A stretch of DNA of 18,209 nucleotides from DASYSL01 sp036003365 (GTDB lineage Bacteria; Eisenbacteria; RBG-16-71-46; DASYSL01). Below, piece after piece: positions 7,321 through 15,413 of this stretch. The notes below the pieces were generated by a model. That model saw only the letters and a program-made list of their open reading frames with translations, had not been told where the DNA came from and searched no databases. Both the position numbers and the translations under genes were made by a program. The stretch lies in NCBI GenBank assembly GCA_036003365.1, contig DASYSL010000111.1:1-18209 (forward strand), read 5' to 3'. The first letter of the stretch is position 1, and each line of letters starts with the position of its first letter.

Positions 7321-7465
7321 GGGGAGGGCCCTCCTCGAGAGTCGGAAAAAGAGGTTGGGGATCCGGACCCGAGGATGCTACTCCCGATCTCCACGCTGGA
7401 GAAGGCGCGGCAAGCGCGGTAGCATGCCGGGCATCCGTCCGCAGTGAACATTCCCGGAGGTCTCG

Positions 7466-8047
7466 ATGAAGATCCTGCGCTCTCTGCTCACCGTGTTCGC
7501 CCTGACTCTCCTCGCCACGGCTCCTGGGCGCGCGGCCGACGCGCCAGCGAACAGCCTCAAAGGCGATCTGCTTCACGCCCTCGACGACGCCGGAAGCAAG
7601 CTCCAGGACTTGGTCAGCGCCACGCCACAAGACAAACTCACCTGGCGCCCGGGCGAAGGCGTGCGTTCCACCGCCGAAGTCTTTCTCCACGTGGCCGGTG
7701 CCAATTACATGTTCCCCGGCATGCTCGGCGTGAAGGCGCCCGAGGGCGTCGACTTGAAGACGCTCGAGAAGTCGACGACCGACAAGGCGCAGGTGCAGAA
7801 GATTCTCAACGACTCCTTCGCCTACGCGCGCGCCGCCATCCAGGGCGTGCCGGACAACGGCTGGGACCGCGAGATCCAGATGTTCGGCAAGCCGAGCACC
7901 GTGCGGGCGGCGTGCCTGACCATGGTCACGCACATGCACGAGCACCTCGGCCAGTCGATCGCCTACGCGCGCAGCAACGGCATCGTGCCGCCGTGGACGG
8001 CGCGCGCCGAGGAAGCCGCGAAACAGAAGAAGGCGTCGGGAATGTGA
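7466..8047 (+). CDS. Exported DinB family protein
   Basis: The 193-residue protein starts with a Sec signal (MKILRSLLTVFALTLLATAP, probable cleavage around GRAADA at 22-26), preceded by a good GGAGG site. The mature part is a DinB-like helical bundle: WRPGEGVRSTAEVFLHVAGANY with H75, and THMHEHLGQSIAYARSNGIVPPW with the HxxxHxGQ histidines H156 and H160. This matches a His-triad metal site. It is distinct from the cytosolic DinB at 3777..4265, with little visible identity outside the motif. DinB enzymes are usually cytosolic thiol transferases, so export is noteworthy. It leads an operon with the AmpG-like permease (13 nt downstream) and a GNAT protein. Substrate unknown. Confidence 0.85.
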   Translation: MKILRSLLTVFALTLLATAPGRAADAPANSLKGDLLHALDDAGSKLQDLVSATPQDKLTWRPGEGVRSTAEVFLHVAGANYMFPGMLGVKAPEGVDLKTLEKSTTDKAQVQKILNDSFAYARAAIQGVPDNGWDREIQMFGKPSTVRAACLTMVTHMHEHLGQSIAYARSNGIVPPWTARAEEAAKQKKASGM

Positions 8048-8060
8048 TCGGGGAGCGCGC

Positions 8061-9419
8061 ATGAAGCTTCCCAATCCGATCGGCAGCAAGCGTGGCCGCC
8101 TGGCCACGTTCTTCTTCCTCTACGTGACCGAGGGGATCCCGCTCGGCTTCACGGCCATCGCCATCGCCACGCAGATGCGGCGCCAGGGGCTGAGCCCGGC
8201 GGAGATCGGCGCCTTCGTTGGATCGCTCTACTTGCCGTGGGCCTTCAAGTGGGCGTACGGACCGTTCGTCGACGTGCTCTCCTCGGATCGCTGGGGCCGG
8301 CGGCGCATGTGGATCGTGGCCGCGCAGGTCATGATGGTGCTCACGCTCATGGCCGCCCTGCCGGTGCACTTCTCGACCGAGCTCAAGCTGTTCACCTATT
8401 TCATCCTCGTCCACAACGTGTTCGGCGCCACGCAGGACGTGGCCATCGACGCGCTCGCGGTCAACGTGCTCCAGGAAGAGGAGCGCGGGCTCGCCAACGG
8501 GCTCATGTTCGCGGGTGCCAATGTCGGCCAGGCGATCGGCGGATCGGGTGTTCTGTTCCTGGCGCCGCTCATCGGATTTCGCTCCACGTACTTCTTCGTC
8601 GCGGCCTGCATCCTGCTCGTGACCCTGCTCGTCGCGCTGCCGATTCGCGAGAAGCCGGATCCCACGCGCGTGCGCGGCGAGGGGCCGCGGCTTCGTGCCA
8701 TCGGCTCGGAGATCGTCGCCTTCGGGCGCGACGCGCTGCGCGCCTTCTTCGGCACGCGCGCGGCGTTCGTCGGGCTCGTGGTCGCCATCCTGCCGGCCGG
8801 CGCCTACGCGCTGGGGCTGGCGCTGCAATCGAATCTCGCGGTCGAGCTGGGGATGAGCGATCCGCAGATCGCCGCCCTCAATCTGTGGTCGACCGTGGTG
8901 TCGGCCGCCGGCTGCGTGCTGGGCGGATGGCTCTCCGACCGCCTCGGCCGCCGCAAGATGCTCGCCATCTACATCGCCGCCATGTCGATTCCCACGCTCT
9001 ATCTCGCGGCCGAGATGCAAAAGGTGGGATGGATCATGCCGGTGGATCCGAACATGGTGAACCGGCCGGTGGTGCCCGCGGGCCTGGTCAGCGTGTTCTG
9101 GATCGCCGTGATGGTGTACTCGGTGTTCAACGGCCTCATGTACGGCACCCGCACCGCGCTCTTCATGGACGTCACCACGCCGCGCGTGGCGGCGACGCAG
9201 TTCACGGCCTACATGGCTCTGCTCAACCTGGTGATCGCCTACAGCGCAAACTGGCAGGGCGTGTGCGTGACCAAGTACGGCTACCCGATCACGCTCACCA
9301 TCGATTCGACCGTCGGCCTCGTCTGTTTGCTTTTCCTGCCGCTCATGGCGCCGCGCAAGCAGAAAGAAGCCGTGGTGGTGCCGCCCGGCGCTGCGATTCC
9401 GGAAGGCATGGAGCCCTAG
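8061..9419 (+). CDS. AmpG-like major facilitator permease (PAT family)
   Basis: This 452-residue, roughly 12-helix integral membrane protein has hallmarks of the AmpG/acetyl-CoA transporter branch of the major facilitator superfamily: FFFLYVTEGIPLGFT (17-31), SLYLPWAFKWAYGPFVD (55-71), FGATQDVAIDALAVN with D126 and D130, GLANGLMFAGANVGQAIGG (143-161), and the second-half loop SDRLGRRK near residue 293. AmpG carries anhydro-muropeptides into the cytosol for cell-wall recycling, but relatives move other solutes, so I give no gene symbol. GGGGAG stands about 7 nt before the ATG. The gene follows the exported DinB gene by 13 nt and precedes the acetyltransferase by 7 nt, implying one transcript. 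The C-terminus (KQKEAVVVPPGAAI) is a short soluble tail. Confidence 0.88.
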   Translation: MKLPNPIGSKRGRLATFFFLYVTEGIPLGFTAIAIATQMRRQGLSPAEIGAFVGSLYLPWAFKWAYGPFVDVLSSDRWGRRRMWIVAAQVMMVLTLMAALPVHFSTELKLFTYFILVHNVFGATQDVAIDALAVNVLQEEERGLANGLMFAGANVGQAIGGSGVLFLAPLIGFRSTYFFVAACILLVTLLVALPIREKPDPTRVRGEGPRLRAIGSEIVAFGRDALRAFFGTRAAFVGLVVAILPAGAYALGLALQSNLAVELGMSDPQIAALNLWSTVVSAAGCVLGGWLSDRLGRRKMLAIYIAAMSIPTLYLAAEMQKVGWIMPVDPNMVNRPVVPAGLVSVFWIAVMVYSVFNGLMYGTRTALFMDVTTPRVAATQFTAYMALLNLVIAYSANWQGVCVTKYGYPITLTIDSTVGLVCLLFLPLMAPRKQKEAVVVPPGAAIPEGMEP

Positions 9420-9426
9420 GCTTCGC

Positions 9427-10233
9427 GTGGACCTCGAGCCCGTCACTTTCAACGACATCGTGGCGCTCCGGCGCGCCAAGGTCGACGAGCTGCGCGTGCG
9501 CGCCTTCTCATGGGGCCATGAGAGGGAGGCCGCGGCCGCGCGTGCCTTCCGCCTGCGCGAGGGCAGCGCCGAGACCGGCTATGCGCTCGCCTCGGACACG
9601 GCCCTCCTCGAATTCTCGGTCATGCCCACGTGGCGCGGACGCGCCAACGACACGCTTGCCGCCACGGTGAAATCGCTCGGCCTGCGCGAGATCCGCGTGC
9701 GCACCGACGATGGCCTAGCTTGCGAATCGGCGTTGGCCTACGCGTCTCGCGAGCGCTGGGACGCGCGCCCGGCGGGACCCATCTACGCGCTCGAAACCGG
9801 CGTGCTGCGCCGCCCGCCACGGCCCGAGGGCTCGGAGGTGCGCGCTTTGCGCGCGGGAGAGGTCGAAGCCGCGTCCACGATTCTCGCGCAGGACTCTTCG
9901 ATCGAGTCCGAACTCGTTGGGGCCGAGGCGATCGCGCTCGCCGCACGTGAAGAACGGCTATGGGGATTGCTCCGCGCAGGTGAGCTGGTGGGCGTGGCTC
10001 TCGGCGTGCCGCTCGCAACGCATCGTTACACCGCGATTCGACCCGCCGTGGTTCCCGCCCATCGGCGCTCGGGGCTGGCGACGTATCTCGTGGGCGAGGT
10101 TTCGCAGGCGCTGCTCCTGGCCAATCGACGGCTGATCGCGGAGGCCGAAGTGCTCGATCGCGGCCCGCGGCGCATCGCCGAGCACCTGGGCCTCACGCTC
10201 GCCGCGCACCACTTGCGGATTCGCGCGCTCTAA
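9427..10233 (+). CDS. GNAT family N-acetyltransferase
   Basis: I start at the GTG 7 nt after the permease stop, which gives 268 residues; a GGAG lies in the end of the permease gene. The C-terminal half shows the acetyl-CoA-binding motif A of GNAT enzymes: a beta-strand YTAIRPAVVPAHRRSGLATYLVG (201-223) with the R-x-x-G-x-A loop at R213-A218, and a following helix. It then has the motif-B-like RRIAEHLGLTLAAHHL (248-263). The N-terminal half (to about 130) looks like a second, degenerate GNAT-type fold with EFSVMPTWRGRANDTL but no good CoA loop. The acceptor is unknown. Its place behind an AmpG-like permease would suit an amino-sugar or peptide substrate, which is inference. Its stop overlaps the convergent dehydrogenase stop by 4 nt. 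Confidence 0.8.
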   Translation: MDLEPVTFNDIVALRRAKVDELRVRAFSWGHEREAAAARAFRLREGSAETGYALASDTALLEFSVMPTWRGRANDTLAATVKSLGLREIRVRTDDGLACESALAYASRERWDARPAGPIYALETGVLRRPPRPEGSEVRALRAGEVEAASTILAQDSSIESELVGAEAIALAAREERLWGLLRAGELVGVALGVPLATHRYTAIRPAVVPAHRRSGLATYLVGEVSQALLLANRRLIAEAEVLDRGPRRIAEHLGLTLAAHHLRIRAL

Positions 10234-11306
10234 CGCTTCGCCTGCGCCAGCCTTTCTTCCACCATGCGATCCGAGAGCGCGCCGGGGGGCGTCTTCTCGG
10301 CGCGTGAGCGGCGCGCCATGTCGGCGATGGTGTCGTAGATGGCGTCGATCTTCTTCACCGCCTCATCGCGCGACAGGCCGCAGGCCGATTGCGCCACCCA
10401 GATGAGTCCCGCGGCGTTGACCGCGTAATCGGGCGCCCAGAAGATGCCGCGCTTGAAGAGGGCTTCGTCGATGCTCGGATCGGCGAGCTGGTTGTTGGCG
10501 GCGCCGGCCACGGCCTGGCAGCGCAGCCGGCCCACCGTGTCGCCGCGAATCACGCCGCCCAGAGCGCAGGGCGCCAGGATGTCGCAATCGGTCTCGAGGA
10601 TGCCGTCGATGTCCGCGATGCCCACGTCGGCGCCGACTTCCTGCTGCGCCTGGCGGATGCGCGAGAACATGATGTCGGCCACGGTGATCTTGCAGCCGGC
10701 CGCGGCCAGCTCGCGCGCCAGCGAAAGGCCGACGTGGCCGATGCCCTGAATGGCGACGTGCACGCCGGCGAGCGAGTCACGCCCGAGCACCTCGCGCGCC
10801 ACCGCTTCGATGCCGCGCCGCACGCCACGTGCCGTGTAAGGCGAAGGATCACCCACGCCGCCCATCGACTCGGGCAAGCCCACCACGTGTTTCGTCGACT
10901 GCGCGATCTCGACCATGTCCGCGGGACTCGTGCCCGAATCCTCGGCCGTGATGTAGCGCCCGTTCAGCCCCTCGACCACGCGCCCGAAGGCGCGGAACAG
11001 GTCGCGACGCGCCGGCGAGCCCGGCGCCAGCCGCGTCTCGGTGCCGTCTTCACGCCAGATCACCGCCTTGCCGCCGCCGAGTGCCAGGCCCGCGAGCGCG
11101 GCCTTGGACGTCATGCCGCGTCCCAGGCGCAGCGCGTCGATCGCCGCCTGCTCCTCGCTGCCGTACGTGATGAAGCGGCAGCCGCCGAGCGCCGGCCCCA
11201 GGCGCGTGTCGTGCACGGCCACGTAGCCGCGCAGCCCGGTGGCGCGATCGTGCGCGAGATGCAGCTCTCCGTATCCGTGCGACGCCATTTGATCGAGCAG
11301 GGCCAC
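10230..11306 (-). CDS. Leucine-dehydrogenase-type amino acid dehydrogenase (Glu/Leu/Phe/Val family)
   Basis: This 358-residue enzyme would reversibly deaminate a branched-chain or aromatic amino acid to the 2-oxo acid with NAD+. Motifs: GPALGGCRF (37-45), GMTSKAALAGLALGGGKAVI (64-83) with substrate- and catalysis-linked K68 and K80 at the same spacing as in leucine dehydrogenases, TAEDSGTSPADM (120-131) with conserved D123, and the Rossmann turn IQGIGHVG (187-194) with the acidic residue D211 ending the second strand. PheDH/LeuDH usually have GNVG in that turn; here it is GHVG. The C-terminal GAANNQL and DYAVNAAGLI segments are also typical. Length fits leucine dehydrogenase. It begins 30 nt after the DoxX-like gene on the same strand. 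Whether leucine, valine or phenylalanine is preferred cannot be read from sequence. Confidence 0.9.
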   Translation of the reverse strand: MALLDQMASHGYGELHLAHDRATGLRGYVAVHDTRLGPALGGCRFITYGSEEQAAIDALRLGRGMTSKAALAGLALGGGKAVIWREDGTETRLAPGSPARRDLFRAFGRVVEGLNGRYITAEDSGTSPADMVEIAQSTKHVVGLPESMGGVGDPSPYTARGVRRGIEAVAREVLGRDSLAGVHVAIQGIGHVGLSLARELAAAGCKITVADIMFSRIRQAQQEVGADVGIADIDGILETDCDILAPCALGGVIRGDTVGRLRCQAVAGAANNQLADPSIDEALFKRGIFWAPDYAVNAAGLIWVAQSACGLSRDEAVKKIDAIYDTIADMARRSRAEKTPPGALSDRMVEERLAQAKR

Positions 11307-11336
11307 GGCTTCCTCCGCGAGATGCCGACTCCGAAC

Positions 11337-11702
11337 CTACGATGAGCGTTTGCCGTCGGTGGATCCCGCCACCACGGCGAGGCCGCCGAGGATGGCGATG
11401 TTCTTCAGGAACTCGATGGTCTGGCCCGGATCGTTCATGGGGTGAAACAGGATGGTCGTGGGCACGAGGAAGATGATCAGGAACAGGGCACCGGTTTGCG
11501 GATGGAAGCCGGTGGCGAGCATCAAGCCGCCGAGCGCGCGCAAGCCGATCTCACCGACGGCCATCATCTCGGTGAATGGGATGCCTTTCTTTTTCAGCGT
11601 GGCGACGTGCGCGGAGAACGCGGTCGCGTCGTGAAAGGCGGTCCACAGGAAGATGGCCGCGAGGAGAAAGCGGCCGAAGCTCACCAGGGCACGGCTCAGC
11701 AT
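11337..11702 (-). CDS. DoxX-like small membrane protein
   Basis: This 121-residue protein has about four hydrophobic segments (around 9-22, 46-64, 70-86 and 101-113) in the DoxX/DoxD pattern: an N-terminal helix with FLLAAIFLWTAFHDATAF, then LKKKGIPF, then MMAVGEIGLRALGGLMLATG, and a FHPMND turn. The start is the ATG at 11702, directly behind a GGGAGG site; an ATG at 11744 would add 14 Pro-rich residues without a ribosome site. DoxX-like proteins are often tied to thiol/quinone redox or stress but most, including this one, have no known activity. It is the first gene of a probable two-gene unit with the amino acid dehydrogenase 30 nt downstream and is divergent from the HEAT-repeat gene. Confidence 0.78.
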   Translation of the reverse strand: MLSRALVSFGRFLLAAIFLWTAFHDATAFSAHVATLKKKGIPFTEMMAVGEIGLRALGGLMLATGFHPQTGALFLIIFLVPTTILFHPMNDPGQTIEFLKNIAILGGLAVVAGSTDGKRSS

Positions 11703-11828
11703 GCGTCCTCCCGACGCGGGGGCGGGAAAAGCACGGCACGGCACGGCGAATCGCCGCGTACCCTATCACACCAATGACTTAGCGGCGCCGGCGGCCTGCA
11801 TTCCGGCGACAGGACGGCGGCCTTTCCT

Positions 11829-11864
11829 AAGGAGGAACAGAGGCCGGCCGATAACCTCCACGCC
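11829..11864 (+). promoter_or_regulatory. Unusually placed Shine-Dalgarno and possible leader hairpin before the HEAT gene
   Basis: A near-perfect AAGGAGG sits at 11829-11835, but the ATG is at 11865, roughly 30 nt downstream, and no start codon lies in frame between them. CCTCC (11855-11859) could pair with GGAGG (11831-11835) around a loop containing GGCCGGCC, which would bring the site nearer to the start or mask it. Interpretation is tentative. Confidence 0.3.
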
Positions 11865-13775
11865 ATGAGCGAACCCACGGCCGAAGATCGTCCGGAGCAC
11901 GAGGACACCGCCGAAGCGCTTGCGCCGAGCGAGGAAACGGCGCCAAGCGCGCCGGCCACGCCGGCACCACGGCGCGCCGGCTCGAGCGCCGCCGTGCTCG
12001 CGCCCGAGGAGTCGCCCGAGCTTCTCGAGCAGCGCATGGTGCAGCGGCTGAAAGAGCTCATGCGCATGCTGGTGCGCGGCCTCAAGGCCAAGAAGATGTA
12101 CCCGGCCAACAATCCCGTGCTCTCGCGCATCCTGAACGAAATGCAGGACGGCGTCCTGGGCACCATCGAGGACATCGGCGATCTGCGCCTCACCGTGCAG
12201 CAGGCCGACCTCCTCTATAACGGCTCGTCGATCTACAACAATCCATCCAAGCGCGACAGCCTCGCCTACCGCTTCCATCGCGACGGCATCACCGAGATCG
12301 AGTTCACCGAGGGCGTCACGCCGCCCGAGATCAACGCGTTCCTCGACGTGCTGGCGCGCGCCACCGAGCCGCGCGGCGCCGACGAGGATCTCGTGACCCT
12401 GCTCTGGGAGCAGGAGTTCTCGCACATCCGTTACGCCTATCTCGCCATCGATGACCTGCAGGAAAATCTGCTCGAGGGCGTCGAGACCGGCCAGGGCGAG
12501 GAAGACTCGAACGTGCCGTGGCCCGGCCAGGGCGACGAGGCGAGCCAGGGGCTCACGATCGTCGTCGAGGACGTGGACCCGACCGGCGAAGGCTCGGGCG
12601 AGCGCTCCGACGACTGGAACGAGCTGATTCCCGCGGTCGACATCACCGAGCGCTGCCCCGCGCACCTGCTCGAGCTCCGGCCCGAGGAATTGCAGGAGCT
12701 GGCGGAGGAGATCCACCTCGAGCACTCGCGCCCGCTCACCGAGGTGGCCCTCGAGATCCTCACCGAGGTGGCGGAGAACGAGCGCAACGCCGACCGCTTC
12801 GCCGACCTGGCCCGCGCCCTCGGCGATCTCATCGTCATCGCGCTCTCCGAAGCCGATCTCGGCCACGCCACGCAGGTGCTGGTCACCATGCACGGTCTGT
12901 GCGCGGAGCGCGGCGTCGAGCCGGTGGGCTTTCTGCCTGATCCCACCGATCTGCTCAAGCAGGCGCTGGCTTCGATCCATCACTTCACCGAGGCCGACAC
13001 CGCGTCGTTGCCCGAGTTCGCCGCCCATCTCGGCTCGGCTGCCATCGAGCCGGTGTGCGACTTCCTGTGCGATCCCAATGAGGAGACGCTGCATCCGCAG
13101 CTCGCGGCCGGCCTCTCCTTACTGGCGCCGCTCAGCGTGGGGCGCGTGCGCGAGCGCTTGATGCGCGCCACCGGGACGCCCGCCATCCACATGATGGCGG
13201 CACTCGGCGCTTGTCCGGCCAAGGAAGTGGAGCCGGCGCTGGTCCAGGCCTGCGAGCATTCCGAAGCGCGCGTGCGCCGCGATGCGCTGTCGGCGCTCGT
13301 GGCTCGCGGCGCAGCCGCGCGTCCCGAAGTGCGCGACCGCGTGGTCAAAGCCCTCGAGGACCCTGACGCGCAGGTGCGCGGCGCCGCCCTCAACGCGGCG
13401 CGCGATTTCGCCCACGGAGAAATGGGCGAGTCGCTGCTCGGCATTGCCGAGGAAGCGAGCTTCCGCGAGCGCGCCTGGCCCGAGAAGCGCGCCTATTTCG
13501 AGACGATGGCGCGCATTCCCAACCCGCGCGTAAGGAAGATCCTGCGCGACTGGGCCTCGCACCAGAGCTGGTGGCCGGACCCGGGCGCCGCCGAGCGCCG
13601 CCTGCTCGCCGCCTGGGCCATCGCCAAGACCGCGGAAGGCGACGACCGCTCGTTCCTCGAGCGCCACGCGCGCAGCATTTTCCCCGGGCCGCGTAACGCC
13701 TGCCGGCGCGCGCTGGCCGAGGTCTTCGGCGGCGACAAGGCTGTCACCGATTCCCCACAGCGGAAGGCCGCATGA
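11865..13775 (+). CDS. HEAT-repeat protein with N-terminal domain shared with the adjacent HD-GYP protein
   Basis: The 636-residue protein has no signal peptide. Residues 1-52 are acidic and Ala/Pro/Glu-rich, probably disordered. Residues about 66-165 form a compact domain (KAKKMYPANNPV..., LRLTVQQADLLYNG, DGITEIEFTEGVTPPEINAF) that can be aligned by eye with residues 31-136 of the HD-GYP protein next door. A low-complexity acidic linker (about 205-252) follows. From about 265 to the end the protein is helical with HEAT-like repeats, best seen at 456-515 (EARVRRDALSAL, DAQVRGAALNAA) and 553-600. Such repeats are protein-binding scaffolds. The stop overlaps the HD-GYP start as ATGA, so the two are translationally coupled and likely act together. 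The likely role is a regulator or partner of the phosphodiesterase; this is inference. Confidence 0.85.
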   Translation: MSEPTAEDRPEHEDTAEALAPSEETAPSAPATPAPRRAGSSAAVLAPEESPELLEQRMVQRLKELMRMLVRGLKAKKMYPANNPVLSRILNEMQDGVLGTIEDIGDLRLTVQQADLLYNGSSIYNNPSKRDSLAYRFHRDGITEIEFTEGVTPPEINAFLDVLARATEPRGADEDLVTLLWEQEFSHIRYAYLAIDDLQENLLEGVETGQGEEDSNVPWPGQGDEASQGLTIVVEDVDPTGEGSGERSDDWNELIPAVDITERCPAHLLELRPEELQELAEEIHLEHSRPLTEVALEILTEVAENERNADRFADLARALGDLIVIALSEADLGHATQVLVTMHGLCAERGVEPVGFLPDPTDLLKQALASIHHFTEADTASLPEFAAHLGSAAIEPVCDFLCDPNEETLHPQLAAGLSLLAPLSVGRVRERLMRATGTPAIHMMAALGACPAKEVEPALVQACEHSEARVRRDALSALVARGAAARPEVRDRVVKALEDPDAQVRGAALNAARDFAHGEMGESLLGIAEEASFRERAWPEKRAYFETMARIPNPRVRKILRDWASHQSWWPDPGAAERRLLAAWAIAKTAEGDDRSFLERHARSIFPGPRNACRRALAEVFGGDKAVTDSPQRKAA

Positions 13776-15259
13776 GCTCGCTCGGAGCCCACTCGCAAAG
13801 GACCGCGCCGCGCGAGCGCGACGAGGCGCACGCCTCGCGCGTCACCGTGGCCGGGCGCCAGCTGGCCACCAACCTCGCCGTCTTCTGGAAGACGTCGCGC
13901 CTCTACGACTCGCGCAACGTTGCCTACACGCAGGCCCTGTCGAACCTGTCCGACGCGCTCGCGACCATGCTCGAGCTCGAGCGCGCGGGCTTCGGCCTGC
14001 AGGTGCTGAGCGACAGCTTGTACGTGAACGACTTGCGCCTGCGCGTCGACGTGGTCGGCCAGGCGAGCCATCAATTCCTGGTCGACGAGTTCTCGCGCCG
14101 CGCCCTCGCCGGCATCCGTTTCAGCCCCGGCCTCGAGTCCAAGGAGATCGTCGATTTCTCGCGCGCCTTCTTCGAGTGGCCGGCGCCAGACGAGACGACG
14201 GCGGCGACGTCGGCGCCCGTGGAGGCGTTCGAGCACAAGCTGCGCTCGCAGAACGTGGTCCACCTGTGGCCCATCCGCGAATTGGCGGCGCCGATCGAGG
14301 AGTCGGAGAACGAGTCGCAGTCGCAGCGCGCGGTGGCGCGCAAGTCGTTCCTGCGCGCCATGCACTCGACCAAGTCGGTGATGCTGTGCGCGCGCCAGGG
14401 ACGCCGCGTCGATCTGCGCCACGCCAAGCGCGCCGTGCAGTCGATCGTCGACCTCATCCTCTCCGAGGAGCTGTCGCTGCTCGGCATGACGACGCTCAAG
14501 GATTACGACGAGTACACGTACCAGCATTGCGTGAACGTCGCCATCCTCGCGATCACGATGGGCAACCGCATCGGCCTCTCCAAGCAGCAGCTGTCGCAGC
14601 TCGGCGTGGCCGGTCTGTTCCACGACATCGGCAAGGTGCGCATCCCCAACGCCATCTTGCAGAAGCCCGGCAAGCTCTCGCCCGAGGAATGGGCGGTGAT
14701 GAAGACCCACCCCATCGAAGGCGTGAAGATCATCACCAAGCTGCACGGCCTGTCGTCGCTCGCCATGCGCGCCATGGTGACCGCATACGAGCACCACCTG
14801 AACATCGACCTCTCGGGTTATCCGCGGCTGCACCGTCCGCGCGCGCAGAACCTGTTCTCGCGCATCATCGCCATCTGCGACTGCTTCGACGCCATGACCG
14901 CGCACCGCTCGTACCAGAAGGATCCCTTCACGCCGTACGAGGCGCTGCACTACATGACGACCAACCTCGCCGACCGCTTCGACACCACGCTGCTCAAGGT
15001 GTTCATCCGCACGGTGGGCATCTACCCGCCGGGCTCGGTGGTCAGGCTCAACACGGGCGAGATCGGGGTCGTGCTCTTCCCGAGCCAGGAAGACGTGACC
15101 GCCCCCACGCTCAAGCTCCTGCGCGATGCGGAGGGGCAGGTGTGCCCCCCGGAGCGAATCGATCTCCACGCCCCGTCATCCAAGGGTCGGAAGCGTGTGA
15201 TCGTGGACGCCCTGCGCGCTGCCGAGCAGGGCATCGCGGCCTCGGAGCTGACGGACTAG
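13772..15259 (+). CDS. HD-GYP domain protein (cyclic-di-GMP phosphodiesterase-like)
   Basis: The 495-residue cytosolic protein has an N-terminal domain (31-136) like that of the upstream HEAT protein, a linker, and a C-terminal HD-GYP domain from about 210. Metal-binding and catalytic residues visible are H252 (YQHCVNVA), H284-D285 and K288 (FHDIGKVRIP), H313 (KTHPIEG), H341-H342 (EHHLNIDLSGYPRL) and D370 or D373 (ICDCFDAMT). HD-GYP enzymes hydrolyse cyclic di-GMP or related cyclic dinucleotides. The signature HHExxDGxGYP is altered to HHLNIDLSGYP: the histidines, Asp and GYP remain, while the Glu and first Gly are Leu. Activity is therefore plausible but not certain. A tail typical of the family (YPPGSVVRLNTGEIGVV) follows. 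The start ATG overlaps the HEAT stop. Confidence 0.92.
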   Translation: MSSLGAHSQRTAPRERDEAHASRVTVAGRQLATNLAVFWKTSRLYDSRNVAYTQALSNLSDALATMLELERAGFGLQVLSDSLYVNDLRLRVDVVGQASHQFLVDEFSRRALAGIRFSPGLESKEIVDFSRAFFEWPAPDETTAATSAPVEAFEHKLRSQNVVHLWPIRELAAPIEESENESQSQRAVARKSFLRAMHSTKSVMLCARQGRRVDLRHAKRAVQSIVDLILSEELSLLGMTTLKDYDEYTYQHCVNVAILAITMGNRIGLSKQQLSQLGVAGLFHDIGKVRIPNAILQKPGKLSPEEWAVMKTHPIEGVKIITKLHGLSSLAMRAMVTAYEHHLNIDLSGYPRLHRPRAQNLFSRIIAICDCFDAMTAHRSYQKDPFTPYEALHYMTTNLADRFDTTLLKVFIRTVGIYPPGSVVRLNTGEIGVVLFPSQEDVTAPTLKLLRDAEGQVCPPERIDLHAPSSKGRKRVIVDALRAAEQGIAASELTD

Positions 15260-15413
15260 ATCCTTCTTTCCGAGCCCCGCGCTCCGGCCCCGTCGCCGGA
15301 TCGTCCTCTAGTGCTACGCTTCCTCTATCGCCGCTCGCACTTCCCCCCGGGCGATCCTCTCGCGCGCGCACCGGCCCCGCGCTGCGAGCCGTTCCACTTC
15401 TAGCGGAGGATCC

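Noticed and set aside
7323..7334. Palindrome GGAGGGCCCTCC before the secreted protein gene
   Set aside because: 12-bp GC-rich palindromes are expected at this composition; it overlaps the ribosome site, and nothing further supports an operator.
7926..9479. Long minus-strand open frame (517 codons) opposite the AmpG-like permease
   Set aside because: Very His/Arg/Glu-rich composition typical of the complement of a membrane-protein gene, while the plus strand shows a clear multi-helix permease.
11766..13094. Minus-strand open frame (442 codons) opposite the HEAT gene
   Set aside because: No domain, no ribosome site, and it is the complement of a gene with good start context and coupling to the HD-GYP gene.
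13493..15169. Long minus-strand open frame (558 codons) opposite the HD-GYP gene
   Set aside because: It is Arg/His/Leu-rich with no recognisable motif and lies antisense to a gene with clear HD-GYP motifs; long open antisense frames are expected in high-GC coding DNA.
15260..15413. Possible terminator or promoter in the gap before the cupredoxin gene
   Set aside because: Only a 5-bp CCGGC/GCCGG stem without T-tract and a lone TGCTACGCT-like -10 without a -35; not convincing.
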